64,000 bases of DNA from PCRC01 sp017848435 (GCA_965284315.1 OZ260072.1:1178001-1242000), one strand, 5' to 3'. Positions 33,233 through 43,484 are shown, numbered from the stretch's first letter. The notes: a model not told the origin generated them from the sequence alone. Translations and numbers: made by a program.

Positions 33233-33904
33233 ATGTCCCAACACACCGACCCGAAACCTGGCTTCTCGCACGAGAAGGTGGAAACCAGCAACTTCCTGAT
33301 GATCGTGCTCATCCTGCTGGTGATCGCCATCGGTGGCCTGGTGGAAATCGTGCCGCTGTTCTTCCAGAAGTCCACCACCGAGCCCATTCAGGGCCTCAAG
33401 CCCTACAGTGCCCTGCAGCTTGCCGGGCGTGACGTCTACCTGCGCGAGGGTTGCTACAACTGCCATTCGCAAATGATCCGCCCGTTCCGGGCCGAGACGC
33501 TCCGGTACGGCCACTATTCGGTGGCGGGTGAATTCGTCTACGACCACCCGTTCCAGTGGGGCAGCAAACGCACCGGTCCTGACCTGCACCGTGTGGGCGG
33601 CAAGTACAGCGACGAATGGCACCGCATCCACCTGAACAATCCACGCGACGTGGTGCCCGAGTCCAACATGCCGGCCTACGTCTGGCTGGAGAAGGCCTTG
33701 ATCGACAGCACGGCCATGGCCCCCCGGATGCGGGCGCTGCGCAGCGTGGGCGTGCCCTACAGCGATGCCGACATTGATGCTGCAGCGGCCGAGGTGCAGG
33801 GCCGCACCGACATGGACGCGCTGGTGGCCTACCTGCAGGTGCTCGGCCGTGCACTGCCGGGCGAACCCACCGCCACCACGACTGTTGCACCCCCCACCCG
33901 TTAA
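33233..33904 (+). CDS. ccoO: cytochrome cbb3 oxidase subunit II (mono-heme cytochrome c)
   Basis: A 223-residue subunit with one N-terminal membrane anchor (FLMIVLILLVIAIGGLVEIVPLFF) and a periplasmic cytochrome c domain. The heme-binding CYNCH is at residues 74-78 in YLREGCYNCHSQMIRPF, and the axial Met is probably in ESNMPAYVW. Two starts compete: an ATG overlapping the ccoN stop at 33221 and the one chosen at 33233, which has a GGAG ribosome-binding site six bases upstream. Confidence 0.95.
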   Translation: MSQHTDPKPGFSHEKVETSNFLMIVLILLVIAIGGLVEIVPLFFQKSTTEPIQGLKPYSALQLAGRDVYLREGCYNCHSQMIRPFRAETLRYGHYSVAGEFVYDHPFQWGSKRTGPDLHRVGGKYSDEWHRIHLNNPRDVVPESNMPAYVWLEKALIDSTAMAPRMRALRSVGVPYSDADIDAAAAEVQGRTDMDALVAYLQVLGRALPGEPTATTTVAPPTR

Positions 33905-33921
33905 GCCCCGGAAGCCACACC

Positions 33922-34059
33922 ATGGACATCAACACCCTGCGCATCGTCGCCACGCTGGCCTGCTTCGCCACCTTCATTGGCATCCTGGGCTGGACCTTTC
34001 TGCGCCGCAACCGTGCCGGCTTCGAAGAAGCGGCACAGATTCCCTTTCAACAGGACTGA
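33922..34059 (+). CDS. ccoQ: cbb3 oxidase small subunit CcoQ
   Basis: A 45-residue protein with one membrane helix (IVATLACFATFIGILGWTFL) and the characteristic cytoplasmic end RRNRAGFEEAAQIPFQQD. CcoQ stabilises the cbb3 complex. It lies between ccoO (17 bases before) and ccoP (15 bases after). Confidence 0.92.
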   Translation: MDINTLRIVATLACFATFIGILGWTFLRRNRAGFEEAAQIPFQQD

Positions 34060-34074
34060 GGCACGGAGCACCCC

Positions 34075-34995
34075 ATGAGCGATTTCACTGGAAACATCTG
34101 GTCGGTCTACGTGGCCGCACTGACGCTGATTGGCATCGTCGGCTGTCTTGTGCTGCTGTGGGTAACCGCCCGGAAAAAGGTGGCGGCCGACAGCGACAAC
34201 ACCACTGGCCACGTGTGGGACGAAGACCTGCGCGAGATGAACAACCCCATGCCGCGCTGGTGGATGTGGCTGTTCGTGGTCACCATCGTGTTCGGTTTGG
34301 GCTACCTGGTCGCCTACCCCGGCCTTGGCACGTACACAGGCCAGTTGGGCTGGAGCACGCGCGGCGAATACGCCAGCGAGGTGCAGGAGGCCAACGCCGC
34401 CCTGGCCCCGCTGTACGCCCGCTTCAAGGGACAACCCGCCTCGGTACTTGCGGACGACCCGGCTGCGATGGCGATTGGCGAGCGCCTGTTCATGAACAAC
34501 TGCGCGCAGTGTCACGGCTCCGACGCGCGAGGCAGCCGCGGTTTCCCCAACCTGACCGACAAGGACTGGTTGCACGGCGGCAGCCCTGAAAAAATCACCG
34601 AAACCATCACAGCCGGGCGGACCGGGCGCATGCCACCGATGGCTGCGGCAGTGGGCACGGCCGACGATGTGAAAAACCTGGCGCATTACGTGCTGAGCCT
34701 CTCAGGCAGCCCACACGACTCGCTGCGCGCCGGCCTTGGCAAACCCAAATTCGCTGTGTGCGCCGCCTGCCACGGCATGGATGGCAAAGGCAACCAGGCC
34801 ATGGGGGCGCCCAACCTGACCGACGCCACCTGGTTGCACGGCTGGGGCGACCAGGCGATTGTGAAGATCGTCACCGAAGGCCGCGTCAACGTCATGCCGG
34901 CACAAGAGGGCAAGCTCACCGCTGCACAGATTGAGGTGCTCTCCGCTTACGTCTGGCGTCTGTCAAACACCCCCACATCCGCCGCGCCCCGCTGA
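34075..34995 (+). CDS. ccoP: cytochrome cbb3 oxidase subunit III (di-heme cytochrome c)
   Basis: A 306-residue electron-entry subunit. Two membrane helices (about residues 8-31 and 62-82) flank a cytoplasmic loop with the family motif VWDEDLREMNNPMPRWW, and two cytochrome c domains follow with heme motifs CAQCH at 143-147 and CAACH at 229-233. Axial Met candidates lie in GRMPPM and NVMPAQ. It ends with LSNTPTSA..., 7 bases before ccoG. Confidence 0.96.
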   Translation: MSDFTGNIWSVYVAALTLIGIVGCLVLLWVTARKKVAADSDNTTGHVWDEDLREMNNPMPRWWMWLFVVTIVFGLGYLVAYPGLGTYTGQLGWSTRGEYASEVQEANAALAPLYARFKGQPASVLADDPAAMAIGERLFMNNCAQCHGSDARGSRGFPNLTDKDWLHGGSPEKITETITAGRTGRMPPMAAAVGTADDVKNLAHYVLSLSGSPHDSLRAGLGKPKFAVCAACHGMDGKGNQAMGAPNLTDATWLHGWGDQAIVKIVTEGRVNVMPAQEGKLTAAQIEVLSAYVWRLSNTPTSAAPR

Positions 34996-35002
34996 GCCCA
35001 CC

Positions 35003-36439
<1,437 letters not shown>

Positions 36440-36448
36440 GAGTTGACC

Positions 36449-36712
36449 ATGCCCCACAACGCGCTTCCCCCTCCCGCCCCCTGGTGGCGCCATGGCCATG
36501 TGTGGCTGCTGATCGCTGGCCCCGCCACGGTCGTGGTCGCTGGCCTGGTGACGGCATGGATTGCAGTGCGGCACCCAGACCCGGTGCTGGCCGAGGACTA
36601 CTACCAACGCGGCCTGCGCATCAACGACACACTGATCACCCGCAAGGCCATGGCGCCGGCCCTGCAGGGCCGAAACCACGCCGTCACACCTTTGCCGGGC
36701 ACCACCAAGTGA
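36449..36712 (+). CDS. FixH/CcoH-family protein
   Basis: An 87-residue protein with one helix (WLLIAGPATVVVAGLVTAWIAVR) and the FixH signature HPDPVLAEDYYQRGLRIN. FixH/CcoH assists cbb3 oxidase assembly. It is much shorter than the usual 150-170 residues of FixH, so the C-terminal periplasmic domain is missing; such short forms do occur in Betaproteobacteria (from memory). The start ATG has a TAGGAG ribosome-binding site. Its stop overlaps the GTG of the next gene. Confidence 0.85.
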   Translation: MPHNALPPPAPWWRHGHVWLLIAGPATVVVAGLVTAWIAVRHPDPVLAEDYYQRGLRINDTLITRKAMAPALQGRNHAVTPLPGTTK

Positions 36713-36969
36713 ACCACGCCACCGACGCACGCTGGACATGGCGCCTGCTGTGGCCCGCCTTTCTGAGCGCAGCCGTGCTGGAAGCTGTGGTGTTCGCTGT
36801 GGTCGACCCGGCCTCGCTGCACTGGAACCACCACACACTGGACAGCTCACGGCAGGCGGTCTATGCCATCGGCTTCTTTGTGTTCTGGGCCATCAGCTAC
36901 GCGGGCCAATGGGCGGCCTGCCTGATCGTGCGTCCTGGCAAACCATCCAAGGCAACGCCCATGGCTTGA
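36709..36969 (+). CDS. small two-helix membrane protein in the cco operon
   Basis: An 86-residue protein not assigned to a known family. The first hydrophobic stretch is LLWPAFLSAAVLEAVVFAVV, followed by a short loop with HWNHHTLDSSRQAVY, and the second is AIGFFVFWAISYAGQWAACLIV. The start is GTG at 36709, overlapping the FixH stop in a GTGA, which implies translational coupling. The coupling to FixH suggests a role in oxidase assembly, but no activity can be read from the sequence. Confidence 0.75.
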   Translation: MNHATDARWTWRLLWPAFLSAAVLEAVVFAVVDPASLHWNHHTLDSSRQAVYAIGFFVFWAISYAGQWAACLIVRPGKPSKATPMA

Positions 36970-37034
36970 GCCGCTCACACGGGGCACCCAGGGTGTGCTG
37001 TAATTTGACGGAACTCCACCCGCCCTGCAGCACC

Positions 37035-38099
37035 GTGTCCCTTTCGTCCCTTTCCGACAGCCACGCCACCGCCCGGCTCGCCGGATTGCTGGATTCGGCG
37101 ATGGACGCCATCATCACGGTGGACGCGGCACAGACCATCGTGTTGTACAACCGCGCGGCTGGGCGGATCTTTGGCTGGCCAGCCAAGGAAGTGCTGGGTC
37201 AGCCAATGGCGTTGCTGCTGCCAGAGCGCTTCCGCGACGGACACCACCGGCACATCAGCCAGTTCGCGTCCACTGGCGTGACCAGCCGTCGCATGGGCGA
37301 CGGTACCGTGATCCACGGTCGGCGGGCGGATGGCAGCGAGTTTCCGCTGGAGGCCTCGATCTCGCAGTTGCACACCGACGACGGCCCGCTGTTCACCGTT
37401 ATCCTGCGCGACGTGACCGAAAGGGTCCGCGCGCAAGAGGAGCTGTCGGCCTTCGCAGCACAGGCGAACACCATCCGGGAGCAGGAAAAAACCCGTGTCG
37501 CCCGCGAACTGCACGACGAACTGGCCCAGTCACTCACCGCACTGAAGATGGACGCCATCTGGCTGCGCGACCACCTGCCAACCGGCCTGCCGGACATGGC
37601 CAGCAAACTCGACGACATGCTGGCCATGCTGGACGCCAGTGTGGCCGCCACCCGGCGCATTGCCGCCGACCTGCGGCCCCTGATGCTGGACGACCTGGGT
37701 CTGGTGGCCGCCATCGAATGGCTGGCACAAAACTTCACCCAGCGCACCAATGTACCTTGCCAGCTGCAGATGGACGACGCACTGGAATTGCACGAACCCT
37801 ACGCCACCGCCGTGTTCCGCATCGTGCAAGAGTCGCTGGCCAACGTGGCCAAACATGCCAACGCCAGCACGGTCGTGGTGCAACTTGACCGCACGCCCGG
37901 GCGCGTGGCTGTGGCGGTCCGCGACAACGGTGCCGGGTTCGACACCGAGGCCGCTCGCCCAGCCGCGTCATTGGGCTTGCTTGGCGTTCGTGAACGGGCG
38001 CAATTGCTCAAGGGCCATGCCACCATCACCAGCGCGCCCGGGGAGGGAACCACCGTGTCGGCCGAGTTGCCCGTGCACGAATCGGGAGGTGCCGCGTGA
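37035..38099 (+). CDS. PAS-domain sensor histidine kinase (NarX/HPK7 type)
   Basis: A 354-residue soluble kinase. A PAS domain (about residues 12-125; MDAIITVDAAQTIVLYNRAAGRIFGWPAKEVLGQPMALLLP) precedes a HisKA_3 dimerisation helix with the phospho-accepting His in RVARELHDELAQSLTALKMD, and a NarX-like ATPase domain with FRIVQESLANVAKHA, DNGAGFD and GLLGVRERAQLL. No membrane segment is seen, so it senses a cytoplasmic signal, possibly redox or oxygen. The GTG start at 37035 is tentative because no strong ribosome-binding site is visible. The next regulator gene overlaps its stop. Confidence 0.88.
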   Translation: MSLSSLSDSHATARLAGLLDSAMDAIITVDAAQTIVLYNRAAGRIFGWPAKEVLGQPMALLLPERFRDGHHRHISQFASTGVTSRRMGDGTVIHGRRADGSEFPLEASISQLHTDDGPLFTVILRDVTERVRAQEELSAFAAQANTIREQEKTRVARELHDELAQSLTALKMDAIWLRDHLPTGLPDMASKLDDMLAMLDASVAATRRIAADLRPLMLDDLGLVAAIEWLAQNFTQRTNVPCQLQMDDALELHEPYATAVFRIVQESLANVAKHANASTVVVQLDRTPGRVAVAVRDNGAGFDTEAARPAASLGLLGVRERAQLLKGHATITSAPGEGTTVSAELPVHESGGAA

Positions 38100-38734
38100 T
38101 CCGCATCGTGATTGCTGACGACCACGCCATCGTGCGTGAGGGTCTGAAGCGCATCGTGGCAGCGGCCGACGACATGGTGGTGGTGAACGAAGCGGGTGAC
38201 GGCAACCGTGTGATGGATTTGGTGCGTACCTGTGCGCTGGACGTGCTGGTGCTGGACCTGTCCATGCCCGGCCGCAGTGGCATGGCGTTGATCAAGCAGG
38301 CCTGTACCGAACAGCCCGGCCTGCGCATCCTGGTGCTGAGCATGCACGAGGAACTGCAGTACGCGGTGCGCGCCATCAAGTCCGGTGCGCGTGGTTACCT
38401 GACCAAGGAGAGTGCGCCAGCACAGCTGGTACAGGCCATCCGCAAAGTGGCTTCCGGGGGCGCCTTCATCAGCGCCGAGGTGGCCGAGCAACTGGCACTC
38501 GGCGCCTTGCCAGGCGCACAGGGAACGCCCCACGACACATTGTCAGACCGGGAATTTGAGGTTTTCCGCCGACTGGTGGACGGTGAGTCGGTGACGGCGA
38601 TCGGCCAGGCGCTGTCGCTGTCGGTGAAAACCGTCAGCACCCACAAGGCGAACATGATGCACAAGCTGGGCCTGAGCAACACCACCGAACTGGTGCGCTA
38701 CGCCATGCGCCACGACCTGACCGACAACCTCTGA
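38096..38734 (+). CDS. NarL/FixJ-family response regulator
   Basis: A 212-residue regulator paired with the preceding kinase. Asp8, Asp9 and phospho-acceptor Asp54 (VLVLDLSMPGRSG) form the acidic pocket, with Lys in YLTKES; the C-terminal LuxR-type helix-turn-helix reads DREFEVFRRLVDGESVTAIGQALSLSVKTVSTHKANMMHKLGL. The start is GTG 38096, overlapping the kinase stop (GTGA). Position between the cbb3 operon and fnr suggests respiratory control. Confidence 0.93.
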   Translation: MIRIVIADDHAIVREGLKRIVAAADDMVVVNEAGDGNRVMDLVRTCALDVLVLDLSMPGRSGMALIKQACTEQPGLRILVLSMHEELQYAVRAIKSGARGYLTKESAPAQLVQAIRKVASGGAFISAEVAEQLALGALPGAQGTPHDTLSDREFEVFRRLVDGESVTAIGQALSLSVKTVSTHKANMMHKLGLSNTTELVRYAMRHDLTDNL

Positions 38735-38765
38735 ACCCACAGGCCCGGCCCAGGGCCTGTTCACC

Positions 38766-38781
38766 CTAGGAGTTGTCCTAG
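38766..38781. promoter_or_regulatory. CTAGGA-GTTG-TCCTAG inverted repeat
   Basis: A perfect 6-bp inverted repeat with a 4-base spacer lies 32 bases after the NarL-like regulator stop and about 100 bases before the lone receiver gene. It could be an operator for one of the regulators encoded here or a short transcript hairpin. There is no T-run, so it is not a strong terminator. Confidence 0.35.
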
Positions 38782-38881
38782 TCGCCACGGGTGCGCCGCC
38801 GAGCGTTCAATCAGACGCCCAGTGCCCGGGTATCAGCCTCCGCCGATGGCGGCAATGTCTCTGCGGCGAGACACTGCCTGC

Positions 38882-39277
38882 ATGCCCCAACACACCGATC
38901 CCATCACCGTTTTCCTGGTCGAAGACTCGGCAGCGGTGCGCAACCGCATCGCGGTGATGTTCACCCCGCCTACCGCCCAGGTGGTGGGGGCTGCGAACAG
39001 CCCTGCCGGCGCCATCGCCGGCATTCTGGCCCAACAACCCGACGTGGTGGTGCTCGATGCCCACTTGCAGGGCGGTACAGGCCTGGAGGTGTTACAGGCC
39101 ATCCGGCCGCACTTGCCGGGCGTGGCTTTTGTGGTTTTCAGCAACAGTGCCGCCCCCCCTTACCGCAGCCGCTACATGGCTGCAGGCGCCGTCGATTTCC
39201 TCGACAAGTCCACCGAATCCAGCCGCCTCCCTGCTGCCGTGCAAGCGGCGGCACGCCGTCAACCCCTGTCGCACTGA
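38882..39277 (+). CDS. stand-alone receiver-domain response regulator
   Basis: A 131-residue protein consisting only of a receiver domain. Glu14 and Asp15 (FLVEDSAAVRNRI), phospho-acceptor Asp59 (VVVLDAHLQGGTGLEVL), Ser of FSNSA and Lys109 (FLDKSTE) are all present, so it can probably be phosphorylated. No output domain follows. It may relay or drain phosphate from the nearby NarX-like kinase. ATG 38882 was chosen because an upstream in-frame start adds 20 residues that do not fit the fold. Confidence 0.85.
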   Translation: MPQHTDPITVFLVEDSAAVRNRIAVMFTPPTAQVVGAANSPAGAIAGILAQQPDVVVLDAHLQGGTGLEVLQAIRPHLPGVAFVVFSNSAAPPYRSRYMAAGAVDFLDKSTESSRLPAAVQAAARRQPLSH

Positions 39278-39292
39278 CTCCGAAAGTCCACC

Positions 39293-40072
39293 ATGCCGAC
39301 CGTTACCCCTCTCAGCGCCATACCCATTCAACCGATGCCACGGCCCCCTTCGGACACGTTGATCAGCCCCTTGCCGACCCTGTGCTCCAACTGCCATCTG
39401 CGTGACCTGTGCCTGCCTTGTGGCATGGGCGGGCAAGACCTCGATGCGCTGGATCGGCTGGGCTTCACACGGCGCGCGGTGAAAACCGGCCAAGCCCTGT
39501 ACCGACAGGGCGAAGCTTTCCGCTACATCTACGCCGTACGCAGCGGCACCTTCAAGTCCGACCTGACCCTGGCCGACGGGCGCGAGCAGGTCAGCGGCTT
39601 TCACATGGCGGGCGAGCTGATGGGGCTGGACGGCGTGGCCAGCGGACAGCATGCCAGCAGCGCCACTGCGCTGGAAAACACGGAGGTTTGCGCCATCCCG
39701 TACAGCCGGCTGATGGAGCTCGCGGCCAGCGGCAGTGGCTTGCAGCACGCGGTGGGGCGCCTGATGAGCCGCGAAATCGTGCGCGAGCACAGCCTCATGC
39801 TGCTGCTCGGCAGCATGAGCGCCGACGAGCGCTTGGCTGCCTTTTTGCTCAACCTGTCGCAGCGGCTCAAAGCCCGTGGCTACTCCCCGAGCGAGTTCCA
39901 CCTGCGCATGTCACGGGCAGAGATCGGCAGTTACCTGGGCATGAAGCTGGAAACCGTCAGCCGCACCTTCTCGGCCTTCCAGCAACAGGGGCTGTTGGCA
40001 GTGGACAAGCGCCACATCCGCATCACCGACCTCGCTGGCCTGGCCCGTGCCTTCGAAATCCGCATGCACTGA
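39293..40072 (+). CDS. fnr: FNR-type oxygen-responsive regulator
   Basis: A 259-residue Crp/Fnr-family protein. Oxygen-labile 4Fe-4S ligand candidates sit near the N-terminus (Cys31, Cys34, Cys40, Cys43 in CSNCHLRDLCLPC) with Cys133 in TEVCAIPYSRL, matching the E. coli four-cysteine plan. The helix-turn-helix (about residues 207-230) reads MSRAEIGSYLGMKLETVSRTFSAFQ, with the E-x-x-S-R that recognises TTGAT. The first 30 residues are Pro-rich. It probably acts on the FNR boxes before ccoI, ccoN and hemN. Confidence 0.95.
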   Translation: MPTVTPLSAIPIQPMPRPPSDTLISPLPTLCSNCHLRDLCLPCGMGGQDLDALDRLGFTRRAVKTGQALYRQGEAFRYIYAVRSGTFKSDLTLADGREQVSGFHMAGELMGLDGVASGQHASSATALENTEVCAIPYSRLMELAASGSGLQHAVGRLMSREIVREHSLMLLLGSMSADERLAAFLLNLSQRLKARGYSPSEFHLRMSRAEIGSYLGMKLETVSRTFSAFQQQGLLAVDKRHIRITDLAGLARAFEIRMH

Positions 40073-40092
40073 GCCACGCGCCGTGCTGCCAT

Positions 40093-40106
40093 TTGACGCA
40101 CATCAA
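40093..40106 (+). promoter_or_regulatory. FNR box before hemN
   Basis: TTGACGCACATCAA matches the FNR consensus TTGAT-N4-ATCAA at nine of ten defined positions. It lies 52 bases before the hemN start, consistent with FNR-dependent expression of the oxygen-independent enzyme under low oxygen. Confidence 0.78.
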
Positions 40107-40158
40107 CACGCCCAGCGCCCGCCTGCGGCACAGTGGGATTGAACAAGGAACTTGTGGA

Positions 40159-41541
40159 ATGAACACCGTCTCGCCCGAATTGCTGCGCCGCCATGATGTG
40201 GCCGGCCCGCGCTACACCTCCTACCCCACCGCTGACCGCTTTGTTGAGGCCTTCACCAGCGACGTTTACCGCCACGTGCTGGCCCAGCGCAAACGCGGAC
40301 CGGCAACCCATGCGCAACCACTGTCGTTGTACGTGCACGTGCCGTTCTGCGAGTCGGTGTGCTACTACTGCGCCTGCAACAAGGTGGTCACCAAGCAACA
40401 CAGTCGCGCCGCCGAATACCTCCGCCTGCTGGCACGCGAGGTGGCACTGCTCACCGAGCAACTGGGCACCGAGCAACCTGTGTCGCAGCTGCACCTGGGC
40501 GGCGGCACACCAACGTTCCTGAGCGACGATGAGTTGCGCTCGCTGATGGCCATGCTGCGCAAGAACTTTGCGCTGCAGTCGGGTGCCGAACTGGCCATTG
40601 AAGTGGACCCCCGAACGGTGGATGCCGGGCGCCTGCGCACGCTGGGGGACCTGGGCTTCAACCGGATCAGCTTCGGTGTGCAGGACTTTGACCCGGACGT
40701 GCAAGCGGCCGTCAACCGTGTACAGCCTGCCGGGCAGGTGTTTGCGCTGATGGCGGCAGCCCGCGCAATCGGCTTCACTTCGGTCAATGTCGACCTGATC
40801 TATGGTCTGCCGAGGCAAACCCCTGAATCTTTCGCCCGCACGCTGGCACAGGTGCAGCAGCTGCGCCCTGACCGCATTGCGCTGTACGCTTACGCCCACC
40901 TGCCCGAGCGCTTCAAGCCCCAGCGCCGCATCCATGTGGCCGAGTTACCGGCTGCGGCCGACAAGGTGGCCATGCTGCAACAGTCGCTGGCCGCCTTCCT
41001 GAGTGCAGGCTATGTGTACGTGGGCATGGACCACTTCGCGCTGCCCACCGATGAGCTCGCCGTCGCGAAGCGTGAAGCGCGCCTTCACCGCAACTTCCAG
41101 GGCTACACCACCCAGCCCGACGGCGACCTGATCGGCCTGGGGGTGTCGGCCATTGGCCGGGTGGGCGCCAGCTACAGCCAGAACGCCAAGACACTGGCCG
41201 AGTACCGCGACCTGCTGGCACAAGGCCAGCTCCCGGTGGTCCGCGGTCTGGCGCTGAGCCGGGACGATCTGGCACGCCGCGCGGTGATCATGGCGCTGAT
41301 GTGCCAGGGCCGGGTGACCTTTGAGACCATTGAAACCACCTGGCTGCTCGATTTCCGCAGCTACTTCAAGGCAGAGCTGACTCAGTTGAAAACACTGGCC
41401 GATGAAGGCTTGCTGGCCATGGAGGAAGATGGCCTGCAGGTCACCGCACAGGGCTGGTTCTTCGTGCGTGCCATCGCCATGGTGTTCGACAAACCGTTAC
41501 AGGCTGACCGCCACCGCGCCCACTTCTCGCGCATCCTTTGA
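40159..41541 (+). CDS. hemN: oxygen-independent coproporphyrinogen III oxidase
   Basis: A 460-residue radical-SAM enzyme that decarboxylates coproporphyrinogen III to protoporphyrinogen IX without O2. The iron-sulfur site is Cys64-ESV-Cys68-YY-Cys71 plus Cys73 (CESVCYYCACNK). Gly-rich LHLGGGTPTFLS and the YSYAHLPERFKPQRR region (here LYAYAHLPERFKPQRR) mark it as true HemN rather than a HemW-like paralogue; the length of about 460 agrees. ATG 40159 was chosen; the longer open frame overlaps fnr. An FNR box lies 52 bases upstream. Confidence 0.96.
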   Translation: MNTVSPELLRRHDVAGPRYTSYPTADRFVEAFTSDVYRHVLAQRKRGPATHAQPLSLYVHVPFCESVCYYCACNKVVTKQHSRAAEYLRLLAREVALLTEQLGTEQPVSQLHLGGGTPTFLSDDELRSLMAMLRKNFALQSGAELAIEVDPRTVDAGRLRTLGDLGFNRISFGVQDFDPDVQAAVNRVQPAGQVFALMAAARAIGFTSVNVDLIYGLPRQTPESFARTLAQVQQLRPDRIALYAYAHLPERFKPQRRIHVAELPAAADKVAMLQQSLAAFLSAGYVYVGMDHFALPTDELAVAKREARLHRNFQGYTTQPDGDLIGLGVSAIGRVGASYSQNAKTLAEYRDLLAQGQLPVVRGLALSRDDLARRAVIMALMCQGRVTFETIETTWLLDFRSYFKAELTQLKTLADEGLLAMEEDGLQVTAQGWFFVRAIAMVFDKPLQADRHRAHFSRIL

Positions 41542-41551
41542 GCGACGCCCC

Positions 41552-42235
41552 ATGTCCACCACCTTGGCACTCACTGGGCTGGTCATGGGTCTGGCCGGTG
41601 GTCCGCATTGCGCCACCATGTGTGGCATGGCCTGCGGCGGCGTGGTGCGCACCAGCCGCACTGCGCCACGTCGCGGCATGGCGCTGTTCCAGGGCGGGCG
41701 GCTGGCGGGCTACACGCTGGCTGGCATGGTGGTGGCTGAGGCGGGCCAGGGTCTGGCTTGGCTGGCCAGCCACACCACCGCTTTGCGACCGGCGTGGGTG
41801 ATGCTGCACATGGCGGTACTGACCTGGGGTTTGATGCTGCTGGCGCTGGCGCGGCAACCGGTGTGGCTGCAGTCAGCGGGTCGGATGGCCTGGCAACGCA
41901 TGCGGCCACTGGCAGCATCCAACCGGGGTCTGGTGGCTGCCGGCGCATTGTGGGCCTTCATGCCCTGCGGCCTGCTGTATTCGGCCTTGCTGGTGGCCAG
42001 CCTGAGTGGCGACGCGCTGCGTGGCGGCGCAGTGATGGCCCTGTTTGCGGCAGGCAGCGGGCTGGCACTGGCACTCACGCCGTGGCTGATACAGCGCCTG
42101 CACACCCACGGTAACCGCTGGCGCGCTGACTGGGGCACCCGGCTGGCCGGGGCCTTGCTTGCCAGCAGCGCTGCATCGGCCTTGTGGATGGACACGCAGC
42201 ACCGAATTGCCGCCTGGTGCCTGGCATTGGTGTGA
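41552..42235 (+). CDS. DsbD/TauE-like membrane protein of the cbb3 cluster
   Basis: A 227-residue membrane protein with about six helices. The N-terminus has LVMGLAGGPHCATMCGMACGGVV, the H-C-x-x-M-C pattern of the sulfite exporter TauE/SafE (DsbD_2) proteins found beside cbb3 genes, and AFMPCGLLYSALL later repeats a Pro-Cys pair. Copper handling or disulfide transfer for oxidase assembly is a reasonable guess from the Cys/Met/His motif and position. It follows hemN by 10 bases. Confidence 0.8.
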   Translation: MSTTLALTGLVMGLAGGPHCATMCGMACGGVVRTSRTAPRRGMALFQGGRLAGYTLAGMVVAEAGQGLAWLASHTTALRPAWVMLHMAVLTWGLMLLALARQPVWLQSAGRMAWQRMRPLAASNRGLVAAGALWAFMPCGLLYSALLVASLSGDALRGGAVMALFAAGSGLALALTPWLIQRLHTHGNRWRADWGTRLAGALLASSAASALWMDTQHRIAAWCLALV

Positions 42236-42242
42236 ACGGGCT

Positions 42243-43343
42243 TTAGCCAGTTACCGTGACCGGTACCCGCTGGGCCAGCGCGCACATCAGCTCGTAGCCC
42301 ACAGTGCCCCCCGCCTGGGCCACCTCGTCAACCGACAGCACCGTGCCGTCCGCCGAACGCCCCCACAGCGTGACGTGGCTGCCATGACCACTGCCGGGCA
42401 ACCCGGTCAGGTCCACCGCGAGCAGGTCCATGCTGACGCGGCCCACGGTACGGGTGCGCTGGCCATCCACCAGCGCCGGCGTGCCGTGGGTGTTGGTGCC
42501 AGGGCAGTGGCGCGGGTAGCCGTCGGCATAGCCGCAGGCCACCACACCGATGCGCATGGGCCGGTCTGCCACAAAGCTGGAGCCGTAGCCCACGCTGGCC
42601 CCCACCGCCAGGTTTTGCACGCCAACGATGCGCGAGGCCAGCGTCATGGTGGGCAACAGCCCCCACTGCGCAGCGGTGTGCTCGGGGAAATCGGTCGAGC
42701 TGCCGTACAGCACGATGCCGGGGCGCACCCAGTCGGCCGAGGCCGCTGCGTGCCGCAGCAGGCCAGCGCTGTTGCTGAGCGTGCGTTCGCCGGGCAAATC
42801 CGCCGTGGTGGCGTTGAACAGCGCCACCTGTTCGGCCACACCTTTGGGGCCGTCGGCGTCGCTGAAGTGGGTCATCAGGGAAATCTCGTCCACCTGCGGC
42901 AGTGCGTTCAGTCGGGTCCAGGCCGAGCGGACGCTGTGGGGCGCAAAGCCAAGGCGGTTCATGCCGCTGTTCATCTTCAAAAACACCCGGTGCGGCACCT
43001 GCGTCTTGTGCGTGGCCAGCAGGTCGATCTGCTCGGCGCAGTGCACCGTGTGCCAAAGGTCCAGACGCGAACACAGCTCCAGGTCGCGCAGCTCGAACAC
43101 GCCTTCCAGCAGCAGGATCGGCCCGCGCCAGCCGAGCTGGCGCACGCGCGCGGCTTCGTCGAGGTCGAGCAGGGCAAAGCCGTCGGCACCGCGCAGGCCG
43201 TCAAAGACGCGCTCGATGCCATGGCCATAGGCGTTGGCCTTGACCACCGCCCACACACGGGCGTCGGGTGCGGCCTCGCGCACCCGGGTCAGGTTGTGGC
43301 GCAGTGCGTCGGTGTGGATGGTGGCGTGTATCGGGCGGGGCAT
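42243..43343 (-). CDS. alr: alanine racemase
   Basis: A 366-residue PLP enzyme making D-alanine for peptidoglycan. PLP-binding Lys35 lies in AVVKANAYGHG, the substrate-binding MNSGMNRLGF follows, and the second catalytic Tyr sits in GASVGYGSSF, with the late SMDLLAVDLTG signature. ATG 43343 gives the family N-terminus; the upstream ATG 43475 overlaps the divergent lplT region. It converges with the membrane-protein gene 8 bases away. Confidence 0.95.
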   Translation of the reverse strand: MPRPIHATIHTDALRHNLTRVREAAPDARVWAVVKANAYGHGIERVFDGLRGADGFALLDLDEAARVRQLGWRGPILLLEGVFELRDLELCSRLDLWHTVHCAEQIDLLATHKTQVPHRVFLKMNSGMNRLGFAPHSVRSAWTRLNALPQVDEISLMTHFSDADGPKGVAEQVALFNATTADLPGERTLSNSAGLLRHAAASADWVRPGIVLYGSSTDFPEHTAAQWGLLPTMTLASRIVGVQNLAVGASVGYGSSFVADRPMRIGVVACGYADGYPRHCPGTNTHGTPALVDGQRTRTVGRVSMDLLAVDLTGLPGSGHGSHVTLWGRSADGTVLSVDEVAQAGGTVGYELMCALAQRVPVTVTG

Positions 43344-43484
43344 GGGCAACAGATGGGCAGGAAGGGTACCGCGCAGAGTGAAGATTGCGGCAGCACCGCC
43401 ATGATATAACCCGCTGTCACACGGAGACAGCGTACCCCCAACCCAAGCACCAGCCGCACTGGTGCATGCGAGCATTCCCCCTCA

